Source of the DNA: Mucilaginibacter polytrichastri
GTDB lineage: Bacteria; Bacteroidota; Bacteroidia; Sphingobacteriales; Sphingobacteriaceae
Length of the DNA: 64,000 bases
Reading direction: 5' to 3'
Assembly: GCF_001911425.1 (NCBI RefSeq)
Contig: NZ_MPPL01000001.1
Span: forward strand, 3,361,160 to 3,425,159
The notes below the pieces were generated by a model. That model saw only the letters and a list, made by a program, of their open reading frames with translations, was not told the origin of the DNA and made no database searches. Shown here one piece after another: positions 18,532 through 26,616 of this stretch; the first letter of the stretch is position 1, and the number at the start of each line of letters is the position of its first letter. The translations under genes were made by a program, and so were the position numbers.

Positions 18532-21500
18532 TTAGAATGATAGATTAAGGTTAAAACCATAGCTGCGCACCGTTGGAGATTGCAAGCCGGTTAAACTGTT
18601 TGAGGTTTGTAAACCACCGGTATTGGTAGAGTAGTTGTACTGATCCAGATCTACGTCTTTAAATCTTTTATCGCTGTAGAAGTAAAACAGGTTACGGCCA
18701 TATACAGAAACTGTAGCTTTTTGTATAAATGATTTGTGCAACCATTTGGCAGGGAAATCATAACCGATTGATACCTCACGAAGCTTCGAGAATGTTTTGC
18801 TCATTAAGTTTGCTTCGTCGGCATTGTAATACTTACTCACGTAATCTTGTACAAAGGCAGTTTGCTTATTGGGGCTATATTGCAATGAACTATAATTAAG
18901 TACTGCTCCCGTTTTAGAATCATAGTTGATAGCTGTTCCGTTTGATACCGCAACACCCGGGCCTATGTAAGCACCATTGTAACCTTTTACACCAAAGTTT
19001 TGCCAATCCTGGTAGCGGGCAGCACCCAAAGCACCTTCAGCGGTTTCAATATTGGCACCGCCGCGCATCGTTTTATTGTGCATGTAATCAACAATTACAC
19101 CACCTACAGAACCATCGAACTGGAAGCCAAGGCTTAGGTTTTTGTAATGTAGTTTATTGTAAGCGCTCCAACTGTATTTAGCATTTTCGTTGCCCAGGTA
19201 TTGCGAAACCGGGTTAATTAACGGCTTGCCTGCAGCATCATTAATAATTTGTCCTTGCGGTGTTCTTACAAAAGCTGTTCCGTATAATTTGTCGGTACGG
19301 TCGCCGGTATGGAAAAATGTGTTGTAGGAATCTTGTCCCGGAGGCAGTTCTTTGTAAACCTCCTTAAAGGTTGAGAAGTTTAATAATATATCCCAGCCAA
19401 AACCACCGAGATCTTTAATAGGCGTACCACTGATAGACGCCTCGTAACCTGTTTTCTTGGTTTTAAGGGCATTCAGGTATTCGGTAGTATAACCGCTTGC
19501 TGTAGAAATGGTATTCGCCAAAATTCGCGGACCGTCGATATACTGGAATGCAGTACCGCTAAAGCCTAAACGATTTTGTAAGAACTTAACATCAAAACCC
19601 TCCTCGTAATTTACACGGGTTGAAGTTTTAATACCGTTTTGATATAAATAATCAGACGCATAACCAGCCGCCTGGCCATTATAAGGCTTGCTGATGGCAT
19701 ACGAGGTAGTTAGTGAATAATCGGGCCCGTTATAAGGCGAGGTATAGGTTGATCCATAACCAAGCGGGTTATAATACAATGGGCCGGCACCTGTTGTTGT
19801 ACCACCATAAACGGTGATAGAGTTAAAAGGGGCAGGGCCAATAGAGGTAGCGGTAGCATCAGAACGGATGTTTGAATAAGATGCACGCGCTTTTAAGTAC
19901 GTGATAAAATCTGGAAGCTTAATGTAATCTGAAATTACAGTAGCGGCTGATAAACTTGGGTAATAGTAAGTTGTTGGTGTTTGAAAAGCCGACGACTTAT
20001 CTATACGGCCAGTGCTTGATAAGGTTGCATATTTACCAAAAGACAAGTCCATTGAGTAATAAGCACTTAATACACGCATTTGCGAGTTGAAGCTGGTTGA
20101 TTGTACCGGGTTTTTAGAGTTGCTGAATGAATAAAGTTCAGGCACTATCAGGTAATCAGTAGACGTCCAGCTTGAGTTATAATTAAAACTACGCAGGTTG
20201 CCACCTACTAAACCAGAGATGTTTAAAAACTTTTTAACCGTGTAGTTATAGTTTAACATAAACTCGGTGTTGTTATCAAACAAATCGCGGCGATCTTCGC
20301 GGTAATCGCCCTGGTTACCTTCACGACCATAAGGGTGGGCCGAAAACGGCATATTTTCGGTACGCAAAATGTTGTAAGTATCAATTTGCGAACGCAAAGT
20401 GGCGTTTAAGTTATTGTTGATTTTAAAGTTTGCTGACAGGTAACCATAAACATCATTTTTATAATGTCCGCGGGTCCAGTCGTTAACCATAAACCAGGGG
20501 TTGTGGTAGCGGGTATACTCCTCAAATAATGATTGTGTACCTACTTTACCCGGCTGCCAGATACCTTTAATATCTGGCGAGTTTACGCTCCAGTCGGCCC
20601 CTGTCCACACGGCAAGGTTATAGATTAAGCTGTTAGGCCCATAATCAACATCAGGGAAATTATCTGTAGACTGCCTGTTAAAATTAATGTTTCCTTCAAA
20701 TTTCCAGCGTGGGTCTGGGTTAAATGAAGCATAAAGGTTAGCGTTGGCAATATCCAGGTATTGTTTAGGGATATAGCTTGTTTGGTGCTGTTGCGAAGCC
20801 GAAAAACGGATATTGTAATTATCGCCATTGGCGCTTAACGATATGTTGTTATTGGTTTGATAACCGGTTTGTAAAAAATTCTTCAAGTTGTCAGCACCTC
20901 TGGCCGTCCAGGGTGTACCCTGGCGCACACCATTAATAACGGGGCTGTCATACTGAGGGATTAACTGGCCTGCAAAATACGGCCCCCAAACATCATAATC
21001 AGAATCCACACCACCTGGTGCGCCACCTTTACCATCAACAAACTGGTAAAAGGTATTTTCGCCCGGCCCGTATGAATGCTGCACACGCGGGAAAGCCAGG
21101 AAACCTTTATTTATTACAGTACTGCTGTTGAAATCAACAGTTAAACCTTTTTTATTTTTATTACCTTTTTTGGTAGTAATTAAAATAGCACCATATGAGG
21201 CGCGGTTACCATATAATGCAGCAGCAGCAGGGCCTTTTAATACTGTATAAGTATCAATATCATCTGGGCTAATGTTGTAAGTATCTGTATTGATCGGGAA
21301 ACCATCCACCACATATAATGATACGGTGTTACCACGGATGCTTACATTAGGCACACCGAGTAACTCTGCAGATGGGCCAACTGATAAACCGGCCACTTTA
21401 CCAACCAAACCGGTAATCGGGTTGGGGTCGCGCGCCATCGTTAGGTCGTCGCCATTTACGGTTGATACCGCGTAACCAATACGCCTGGTTTCCTTTTTAA

Positions 21501-21843
21501 CACCTAATGCGGTTACTACAACCTCGTTTAGGGTTTTGGTGTCGCCCGTTAGGGTAATAACCATATTGTGGTTAGTACCAACAGTTGCCTCTTGGGTGGT
21601 AAAGCCTACAAACCTAATGGTTAGTACTTGCCCGGCTTCGGCATTAATGCTAAAACGGCCATAAATGTCTGTAGTAGTACCTTTGTTTGTACCTTTCAGC
21701 ACCACATTTACACCCGGCAGTGGTTGATTTTTTTCGTCGTTTATTGTACCCGTAATTTTGGTCTGGGCAAACAACCACGATGGAGAAAGGCAGCATAATA
21801 GAATAATGACAAGCCTTTTTAAATTGGGGTAGAGTTGTTTCAT
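18532..21843 (-). CDS. SusC/RagA TonB-linked outer-membrane transporter
   Basis: A 1103-residue TonB-dependent transporter. Order: signal peptide 1-26 (ending LFAQ), carboxypeptidase-like regulatory domain about 28-110 (ITGTINDEKNQPLPGVNVVL), plug domain about 115-230 (LNEVVVTALGVKKETRRIGYA; YVVDGFPI; VLKGPAAAALYGNRASYGAI), then a 22-strand barrel ending in the aromatic YGFNLNLSF. No FecR-type signalling extension is present, so regulation is by another route; the leader carries the operator described at 21883-21927. With SusD it imports a ligand across the outer membrane. Its nearest functional neighbours are phosphonate-degradation-like enzymes rather than glycoside hydrolases. Confidence 0.96.
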   Translation of the reverse strand: MKQLYPNLKRLVIILLCCLSPSWLFAQTKITGTINDEKNQPLPGVNVVLKGTNKGTTTDIYGRFSINAEAGQVLTIRFVGFTTQEATVGTNHNMVITLTGDTKTLNEVVVTALGVKKETRRIGYAVSTVNGDDLTMARDPNPITGLVGKVAGLSVGPSAELLGVPNVSIRGNTVSLYVVDGFPINTDTYNISPDDIDTYTVLKGPAAAALYGNRASYGAILITTKKGNKNKKGLTVDFNSSTVINKGFLAFPRVQHSYGPGENTFYQFVDGKGGAPGGVDSDYDVWGPYFAGQLIPQYDSPVINGVRQGTPWTARGADNLKNFLQTGYQTNNNISLSANGDNYNIRFSASQQHQTSYIPKQYLDIANANLYASFNPDPRWKFEGNINFNRQSTDNFPDVDYGPNSLIYNLAVWTGADWSVNSPDIKGIWQPGKVGTQSLFEEYTRYHNPWFMVNDWTRGHYKNDVYGYLSANFKINNNLNATLRSQIDTYNILRTENMPFSAHPYGREGNQGDYREDRRDLFDNNTEFMLNYNYTVKKFLNISGLVGGNLRSFNYNSSWTSTDYLIVPELYSFSNSKNPVQSTSFNSQMRVLSAYYSMDLSFGKYATLSSTGRIDKSSAFQTPTTYYYPSLSAATVISDYIKLPDFITYLKARASYSNIRSDATATSIGPAPFNSITVYGGTTTGAGPLYYNPLGYGSTYTSPYNGPDYSLTTSYAISKPYNGQAAGYASDYLYQNGIKTSTRVNYEEGFDVKFLQNRLGFSGTAFQYIDGPRILANTISTASGYTTEYLNALKTKKTGYEASISGTPIKDLGGFGWDILLNFSTFKEVYKELPPGQDSYNTFFHTGDRTDKLYGTAFVRTPQGQIINDAAGKPLINPVSQYLGNENAKYSWSAYNKLHYKNLSLGFQFDGSVGGVIVDYMHNKTMRGGANIETAEGALGAARYQDWQNFGVKGYNGAYIGPGVAVSNGTAINYDSKTGAVLNYSSLQYSPNKQTAFVQDYVSKYYNADEANLMSKTFSKLREVSIGYDFPAKWLHKSFIQKATVSVYGRNLFYFYSDKRFKDVDLDQYNYSTNTGGLQTSNSLTGLQSPTVRSYGFNLNLSF

Positions 21844-21882
21844 TTGCTTATTGCTTTAATGAGGATTTGATTTAAGCAATAC

Positions 21883-21927
21883 TAAACTTTGTTTATTATT
21901 TATAAACTAAGTTTAGATTAAGTAAAC
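21883..21927 (-). promoter_or_regulatory. Tandem operator upstream of susC
   Basis: Two 13-bp palindromes, TAAACTTTGTTTA at 21883-21895 and TAAACTAAGTTTA at 21903-21915, plus a half-site TAAAC at 21923-21927, spaced exactly 20 bp apart. The susC ATG lies 40 bp away. The same arrangement with the same 20-bp step occurs upstream of the phosphonatase-like gene at 23390-23434. The neighbouring XRE-cupin protein is the best candidate binder. Confidence 0.75.
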
Positions 21928-22025
21928 TTTAAACCTTTGTTCACTAAGCGTTAAGCAGCCCGAAATTGGTAATTATAACATCACGAAACAGTTATGTAAA
22001 ATTAACATTACAATAAAATTTCACC

Positions 22026-22604
22026 TTATCTGTTGCGTTTTAGATGATTAATGGCTATGTCCATTAAGTGGTTAATATTATCTACAGGTATTTCTTCCAG
22101 CTTGGCCTCATCGTCCCAATAACGCATTCTTACAATTAAGTTAGCATCTGGGTTCAGTTCAAATTGTGCAGCTTCGGCAGCACTCATTACCCCGCCTTGA
22201 AAATTTAAAGTAGCCTTACTTGCCGGTGAGAGCTTTTTATAATATTCTGGGTGCTTATAAGTAAGGTATCGTTTGGCAATTACATGCCCCTGTACCAGGT
22301 TGGCCAGGCGGTCAGAAAAACCGCGTTCCCGTAAATATTCGGCACCCAGTTTCTCGTGATCAACAGCCCCAAAGCCATCCATACTGGCTGCCTGGTTACT
22401 GGCGCAAAGGTGGCCAAGGTCATGAAAAAAGGCAGCCAGTATAACTTCATCATCATACCCTTCTGCTTCAGCCAGTGCAGCCGCCTGAGACATGTGCTCG
22501 ATCTGTGAAACAGGCTCACCAATATAATCTTCGTCGCCATGTAATGTATACAAAGCAAAAACTTCTTCTACTATCAATTCGGGGCTTGTGGGTATTGTTG
22601 TCAT
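22026..22604 (-). CDS. phnZ: PhnZ-type HD-domain diiron oxygenase
   Basis: A 192-residue HD protein of the group found in phosphonate-degradation operons. PhnZ uses a mixed-valent diiron site to cleave (R)-1-hydroxy-2-aminoethylphosphonate into glycine and phosphate. Compared with my recollection of PhnZ, the ligands appear at a constant offset of three: H37, H61-D62, H83, H107 and D164; the substrate-gating Y27 and E30 are also present (DYIGE..SQIEHM, FFHDLGH, RYWDD). No hydroxylase partner (PhnY-like) is visible in the window, so its substrate may be imported hydroxylated or produced elsewhere. It is divergent from the XRE-cupin gene and lies 182 bp upstream of susC. Confidence 0.82.
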   Translation of the reverse strand: MTTIPTSPELIVEEVFALYTLHGDEDYIGEPVSQIEHMSQAAALAEAEGYDDEVILAAFFHDLGHLCASNQAASMDGFGAVDHEKLGAEYLRERGFSDRLANLVQGHVIAKRYLTYKHPEYYKKLSPASKATLNFQGGVMSAAEAAQFELNPDANLIVRMRYWDDEAKLEEIPVDNINHLMDIAINHLKRNR

Positions 22605-22782
22605 AAAGAGAAAATTTGTTCAAATAACACATTTAAAATAAACAAATTATTACCTGTATATAATGTTATTAACCAAGCTATCCTGTGCGCTATCGCATAA
22701 ATTAACAGTATTTAACCTCTCCCCTCTTGTTTACAGCTTATTTATTATCTAATTTTCTTCGCTCTTAATTAAAGTTGATACA

Positions 22783-23361
22783 ATGGAAGATGATATACTG
22801 ATACAGATCAGTAACCGGATAAAAGACCGCCGCAGAGATAAAAACATTACCGTGCAAGAATTAGCCACCCGGGCTAATGTAAGTAAGGGACTAATTTCGC
22901 AAATAGAGAATAGCCGTACCATACCATCATTAATGGTATTAATTGATATTATAAAGGCCTTAGAAATCGATCTTAATATTTTCTTCAAAGACATCCAATC
23001 TGGCGGCACGCTAGCACCGCTAATTATACGGAAGCAGGCAGAATACGATCATTTCGAAAAAGAGCATGCCGAAGGCTTTCATTACCAGCGCATATTTACC
23101 CGCTCTATAAAAAACTCCACGGTTGATATTGTGATCCTTGAACTGGAACCTAACGCCCACCGACCGCAGGTAGAAACAGAGGCCTTTGAATACAAATACA
23201 TCCTATCTGGCCAGGTAAAGTATCTGTTTGGCGAACAGCAATACATTTTAAACGCAGGAGACTCCATGCTGTTTGACGGGCGCCTGCCTCATACCCCGCA
23301 AAACACCGGTAAAGAAATAGCCAGGATGCTGGTTGTTTATTTTTTTGAAGAAAAAGACTGA
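22783..23361 (+). CDS. XRE-cupin transcriptional regulator
   Basis: A 192-residue regulator. Residues 6-62 form an XRE helix-turn-helix (IKDRRRDKNITVQELATRA, NVSKGLISQIENSRTIPSL). Residues 115-190 form a cupin sensory domain (ELEPNAHRPQVETEAFEYKY, LNAGDSMLFDGRLPHTPQN). Members sense small metabolites and usually control adjacent catabolic genes. It sits between the susC and phosphonatase promoters, both of which bear the TAAAC-N3-GTTTA operator, and a dimeric XRE protein would fit such a palindrome. Its own leader has only degenerate half-sites. The gene ends 78 bp before the next start. Confidence 0.92.
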   Translation: MEDDILIQISNRIKDRRRDKNITVQELATRANVSKGLISQIENSRTIPSLMVLIDIIKALEIDLNIFFKDIQSGGTLAPLIIRKQAEYDHFEKEHAEGFHYQRIFTRSIKNSTVDIVILELEPNAHRPQVETEAFEYKYILSGQVKYLFGEQQYILNAGDSMLFDGRLPHTPQNTGKEIARMLVVYFFEEKD

Positions 23362-23389
23362 CTTTTAAAGATTGCTTAACATACAATTA

Positions 23390-23434
23390 GTTTACCCTTA
23401 ATAAACATAGTTTAATTTTGCTAAACAAAATTTA
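23390..23434 (+). promoter_or_regulatory. Tandem operator upstream of the phosphonatase-like operon
   Basis: A half-site GTTTA at 23390-23394, then TAAACATAGTTTA at 23402-23414 and TAAACAAAATTTA at 23422-23434, again stepping by 20 bp. In coding orientation it aligns without gaps over 45 bp with the susC leader. The last unit ends 5 bp before the ATG at 23440, so a bound protein would block transcription or translation start. Confidence 0.75.
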
Positions 23435-23439
23435 GTAAA

Positions 23440-24123
23440 ATGCCGATTAAACTTGTTGTTTTTGATATGGCCGGAACTACCGTTAAAGATGATAACGATG
23501 TTACGGCAGCATTTCAGTCAGCCATTGCCGCTTATGGCTACCAGATCCCTGCAGAAATTATTAATCCGTTGATGGGGTACGAGAAAAAGACTGCTATCAC
23601 TAAAATGCTGAATATATATGAAGCTGACCATACCCGAATAACAACCGTTTTAATTGACAGCATTCACCACAAATTTGTGGAGCTGATGATTAGTCATTAT
23701 TTGCAAACACCAAAACTTACAGCCTTACCGCATGCCGAAGAAACCATGGCTGCCCTGCGCAGCAAAGGGGTAAAGATTGGCATTAACACCGGCTTTTCGC
23801 GTGTTATTGCCGATACCATTATAGCACGTTTACAATGGCGCGAAAAAGGTTTGTTCGATTACCTTATCGGATCGGACGAAGTACCCGCCGGCCGCCCCGA
23901 CCCGGCCATGATTTTTAACATGATGCAACTTGCCGGTATTACAGATGCACAGGAAGTTGCCAAAGTGGGCGATACTGAGGTTGATATTCGCGAAGGGCAA
24001 AATGCAGGTTGCCGCTATGTAATTGGCGTAACCACCGGCACCTTTAGCCGCGAAACTTTACAGCCCTATGCCCCCACCCATATTATTGATGATATAGCCG
24101 AAGTAATAAACATCATTAACTAA
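23440..24123 (+). CDS. Phosphonatase-like HAD hydrolase (PhnX-like)
   Basis: A 227-residue HAD enzyme. The nucleophile motif is FDMAGTT, with D9 and alanine at +2 (A11). That DxA pattern is the phosphonoacetaldehyde hydrolase signature, where ordinary HAD phosphatases have DxD. The cap has MGYEK with K49, aligning with the Schiff-base lysine of PhnX. Later motifs are GINTGFS (motif II), GRPDPAMI with the motif III region, and VGDTEVDIREG (motif IV). A phosphonatase would split the C-P bond of phosphonoacetaldehyde. It is the first gene of a four-gene operon, with the permease starting 7 bp after its stop. Confidence 0.85.
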   Translation: MPIKLVVFDMAGTTVKDDNDVTAAFQSAIAAYGYQIPAEIINPLMGYEKKTAITKMLNIYEADHTRITTVLIDSIHHKFVELMISHYLQTPKLTALPHAEETMAALRSKGVKIGINTGFSRVIADTIIARLQWREKGLFDYLIGSDEVPAGRPDPAMIFNMMQLAGITDAQEVAKVGDTEVDIREGQNAGCRYVIGVTTGTFSRETLQPYAPTHIIDDIAEVINIIN

Positions 24124-24130
24124 TTATCAC

Positions 24131-25441
24131 ATGCCTGTGATCAGCCGGTTAAAGCATAAGGTTACACAGTTGCCTTATAGTGTTATATGTATTATAACAT
24201 CTCTTTCAGCCTTTGGTACTTACACATGTATGTATGCTTTTCGCAAAGCATTTGCCGCAGGTATCTACAGCAGTCATCAATATTTACATGTTGATTATAA
24301 GGCATGGCTGGTTATTGCACAGGTATTAGGTTACACCCTCAGTAAATTTTATGGCATCCGCTTTATTGCCGAAATAAGTGGGAAACATCGCGCAAAAAGC
24401 ATCCTGATATTAATAGGCGTATCCTGGCTGGCCTTGTTGGGCTTTGCACTTGTGCCCGCCCCGATCAACATCATATTCTTATTCATTAATGGTTTCCCCC
24501 TGGGGATGATCTGGGGCCTGGTTTTTGGCTATCTGGAGGGAAGAAAGGCTACCGAATTTATGGCAGCCGTATTATCCATCAGCCTCATATTTGCATCGGG
24601 TTTTGTAAAAACTGTTGGCCGGTCATTGATGCATAGCTTCCATGTTAGTGAATATATGATGCCTTTTTTAACAGGAGCCTTATTTGTGCTGCCCCTGTTA
24701 CTTTTCATCTTTTTGCTCGAATTAATGCCGCCCCCTACGGCCGAAGATAAAATGCTACGGTCTGAAAGGGTACCGATGACAGCTGCCGAAAGAAAAGGTT
24801 TTTTAATACGATTCCTGCCCGGTATTATACTTACCATTATCGTATATGTAATGCTAACCATTATGCGCGACATCCGCGATAATTTCGAAGTAGAGATCTG
24901 GACCGGCCTTGGCATTAAAAGTAACAGCATTTATACCAATATAGACTCCATCATCTCCATTGTTGTATTAATTGTGCTTAGCCTGCTCATACTGGTTAAA
25001 AATAACATGCGGGCCTTTAGCATTATCCATTTGTTAATAATAGCAGGCTGTTTGCTGGCCGGTATCTCAACCATGCTTTTCAACCTTGGGGCCATAAGCC
25101 CTACCATATGGATGACATTGGCAGGGCTGGGCCTTTATTTAGGTTACGTACCCTATAACGCTATATTTTTTGAGCGGATGATCGCCTCCTTTAAATACCG
25201 CAGCAACGTGGGTTTTATTATGTACGTGGCCGATGCCATTGGCTACCTGGGCAGCATCAGTATTTTATTAATTAAAGAATTAGGTAACCCCGGCTTAAGC
25301 TGGCCTGTATTTTACAACCAGGGCTTAATTGTTTTATCTGTAGCAGGCAGTATTGGCGGCATATTGTCTTTAATATATTTTCGCCATACCGCTAACAAAA
25401 AAAAGAACAGAAACTCCCAACTTAAACTTTTTACAGCATGA
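24131..25441 (+). CDS. MFS-like permease, DUF5690 family
   Basis: A 436-residue inner-membrane protein with about twelve hydrophobic helices in the two-bundle MFS layout. The N-terminal segment (SLSAFGTYTCMYAFRKAFAAG) resembles organophosphate/MFS carriers, and the whole resembles DUF5690 proteins of Bacteroidota. A central cytoplasmic loop (PPPTAEDKMLRSERVPMTAAERKG) separates the bundles. It overlaps the FAD oxidase gene by 4 bp and follows the phosphonatase gene by 7 bp, so it is likely the inner-membrane importer for the phosphonate or headgroup processed by this operon; the substrate is inferred only from context. No ABC phosphonate transporter is present. Confidence 0.82.
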   Translation: MPVISRLKHKVTQLPYSVICIITSLSAFGTYTCMYAFRKAFAAGIYSSHQYLHVDYKAWLVIAQVLGYTLSKFYGIRFIAEISGKHRAKSILILIGVSWLALLGFALVPAPINIIFLFINGFPLGMIWGLVFGYLEGRKATEFMAAVLSISLIFASGFVKTVGRSLMHSFHVSEYMMPFLTGALFVLPLLLFIFLLELMPPPTAEDKMLRSERVPMTAAERKGFLIRFLPGIILTIIVYVMLTIMRDIRDNFEVEIWTGLGIKSNSIYTNIDSIISIVVLIVLSLLILVKNNMRAFSIIHLLIIAGCLLAGISTMLFNLGAISPTIWMTLAGLGLYLGYVPYNAIFFERMIASFKYRSNVGFIMYVADAIGYLGSISILLIKELGNPGLSWPVFYNQGLIVLSVAGSIGGILSLIYFRHTANKKKNRNSQLKLFTA

Positions 25442-26571
25442 GCAAACCATCTGCTATTATAATTGGTGCCGGCATAGTTGGCCTCGCTACCGCAAGGGCA
25501 TTAGCCATTAGGGGCTACCAGGTAACCGTATTTGAACGTAATGAAAGAGCTGTGGGCGCATCCATCCGTAATTTTGGAATGGTATGGCCAATAGGGCAGC
25601 CCACGGGCCCGCTTTTTGACCGCGCTATGCTATCCCGCAGTATCTGGAAACAAGTTTGCGCCGAAGCCGGAATATGGCACGACGAGGTAGGCTCATTACA
25701 TATGGCTTACCATGATGATGAGCTGCAGGTAATGGCAGAATACGCCGATGCCAACCAACACCTGCGCGATTGTACCTTGCTAACACCTGCACAAACACTA
25801 CAAAAATCGGCAGGGGTAAATCCGGAAGGGTTGAAAGGCGCTTTATGGAGCGGCACCGAAATGATTGTAGAAGCACGCGCAGCTATAGGCCAGGTGGCAA
25901 AATACCTTACCGAAAAATATGAGGTGCAATTTTACTGGAATACGGCCATCAGCCGGATAGCTTACCCTGCAGTAATATCTGGCAATAACAGTTGGGAAGC
26001 CGACGAGATATTTGTTTGCAGCGGTAGCGAGTTTGAAACACTTTACCCACAACTTTTTGCAGCTACCCCTATTACCAAATGCAAATTGCAAATGCTGCGA
26101 TTGGCCGCACAGCCGGATGGGTGGCGCATTGGCCCATCGCTATGCGGTGGTTTATCCATGATCCATTACCCGGGTTTTCAGTCGGCGGCTTCTTTACCCG
26201 GCTTAAAAAAGCGGTATGAAGAACAATATGCCGATGAATTAAAATGGGGCATCCATGTAATGGTATCACAAAACCACACCGGCGAACTTACCGTAGGCGA
26301 TTCGCACGAATACGGCCTGGTGCATGACCCTTTTGATAAAGATTTTATTAACCAGATGATCCTTAAATACCTGCGCACCTTTACCAACCTTAAAAACTGG
26401 CAACTGGCACAAACCTGGAACGGTATCTACCCCAAAATGACCAACGGCCAAACCGAATTGGTAATGGAGGCCGAACCGGGCGTAACTATTATTAACGGAA
26501 TGGGCGGCAACGGCATGACATTATCATTCGGCCTGTGCGAACAAATTATTGCAGGCAGATCAAATTCATAA
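25438..26571 (+). CDS. FAD-dependent amine oxidase of phosphonate loci (TIGR03364-like)
   Basis: A 377-residue DAO/glycine oxidase-like flavoenzyme. The FAD-binding GAGIVG is at residues 10-15 (GxGxxG), followed by VTVFERN for the ribose; the C-terminal NGMGGNGMTLSFGL is the second dinucleotide motif. Family members occur with phosphonatase-like HAD and PhnZ-like HD genes, and characterised relatives oxidise aminoethylphosphonate or its N-methyl form to phosphonoacetaldehyde, the substrate of the first gene here. The ATGA overlap with the permease gene and the 45-bp gap to the phospholipase support one operon. The exact amine is unknown. Confidence 0.85.
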   Translation: MSKPSAIIIGAGIVGLATARALAIRGYQVTVFERNERAVGASIRNFGMVWPIGQPTGPLFDRAMLSRSIWKQVCAEAGIWHDEVGSLHMAYHDDELQVMAEYADANQHLRDCTLLTPAQTLQKSAGVNPEGLKGALWSGTEMIVEARAAIGQVAKYLTEKYEVQFYWNTAISRIAYPAVISGNNSWEADEIFVCSGSEFETLYPQLFAATPITKCKLQMLRLAAQPDGWRIGPSLCGGLSMIHYPGFQSAASLPGLKKRYEEQYADELKWGIHVMVSQNHTGELTVGDSHEYGLVHDPFDKDFINQMILKYLRTFTNLKNWQLAQTWNGIYPKMTNGQTELVMEAEPGVTIINGMGGNGMTLSFGLCEQIIAGRSNS

Positions 26572-26616
26572 TCTATATTTTACATTATAGTAAATCTGTG
26601 TAACTTACTTTACATC

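Noticed and set aside
22605..22782. A third copy of the TAAAC-N3-GTTTA operator between the HD and XRE-cupin genes
   Set aside because: Only degenerate half-sites (TAAAC at 22639, GTTTA near 22731) without the 20-bp step were found.
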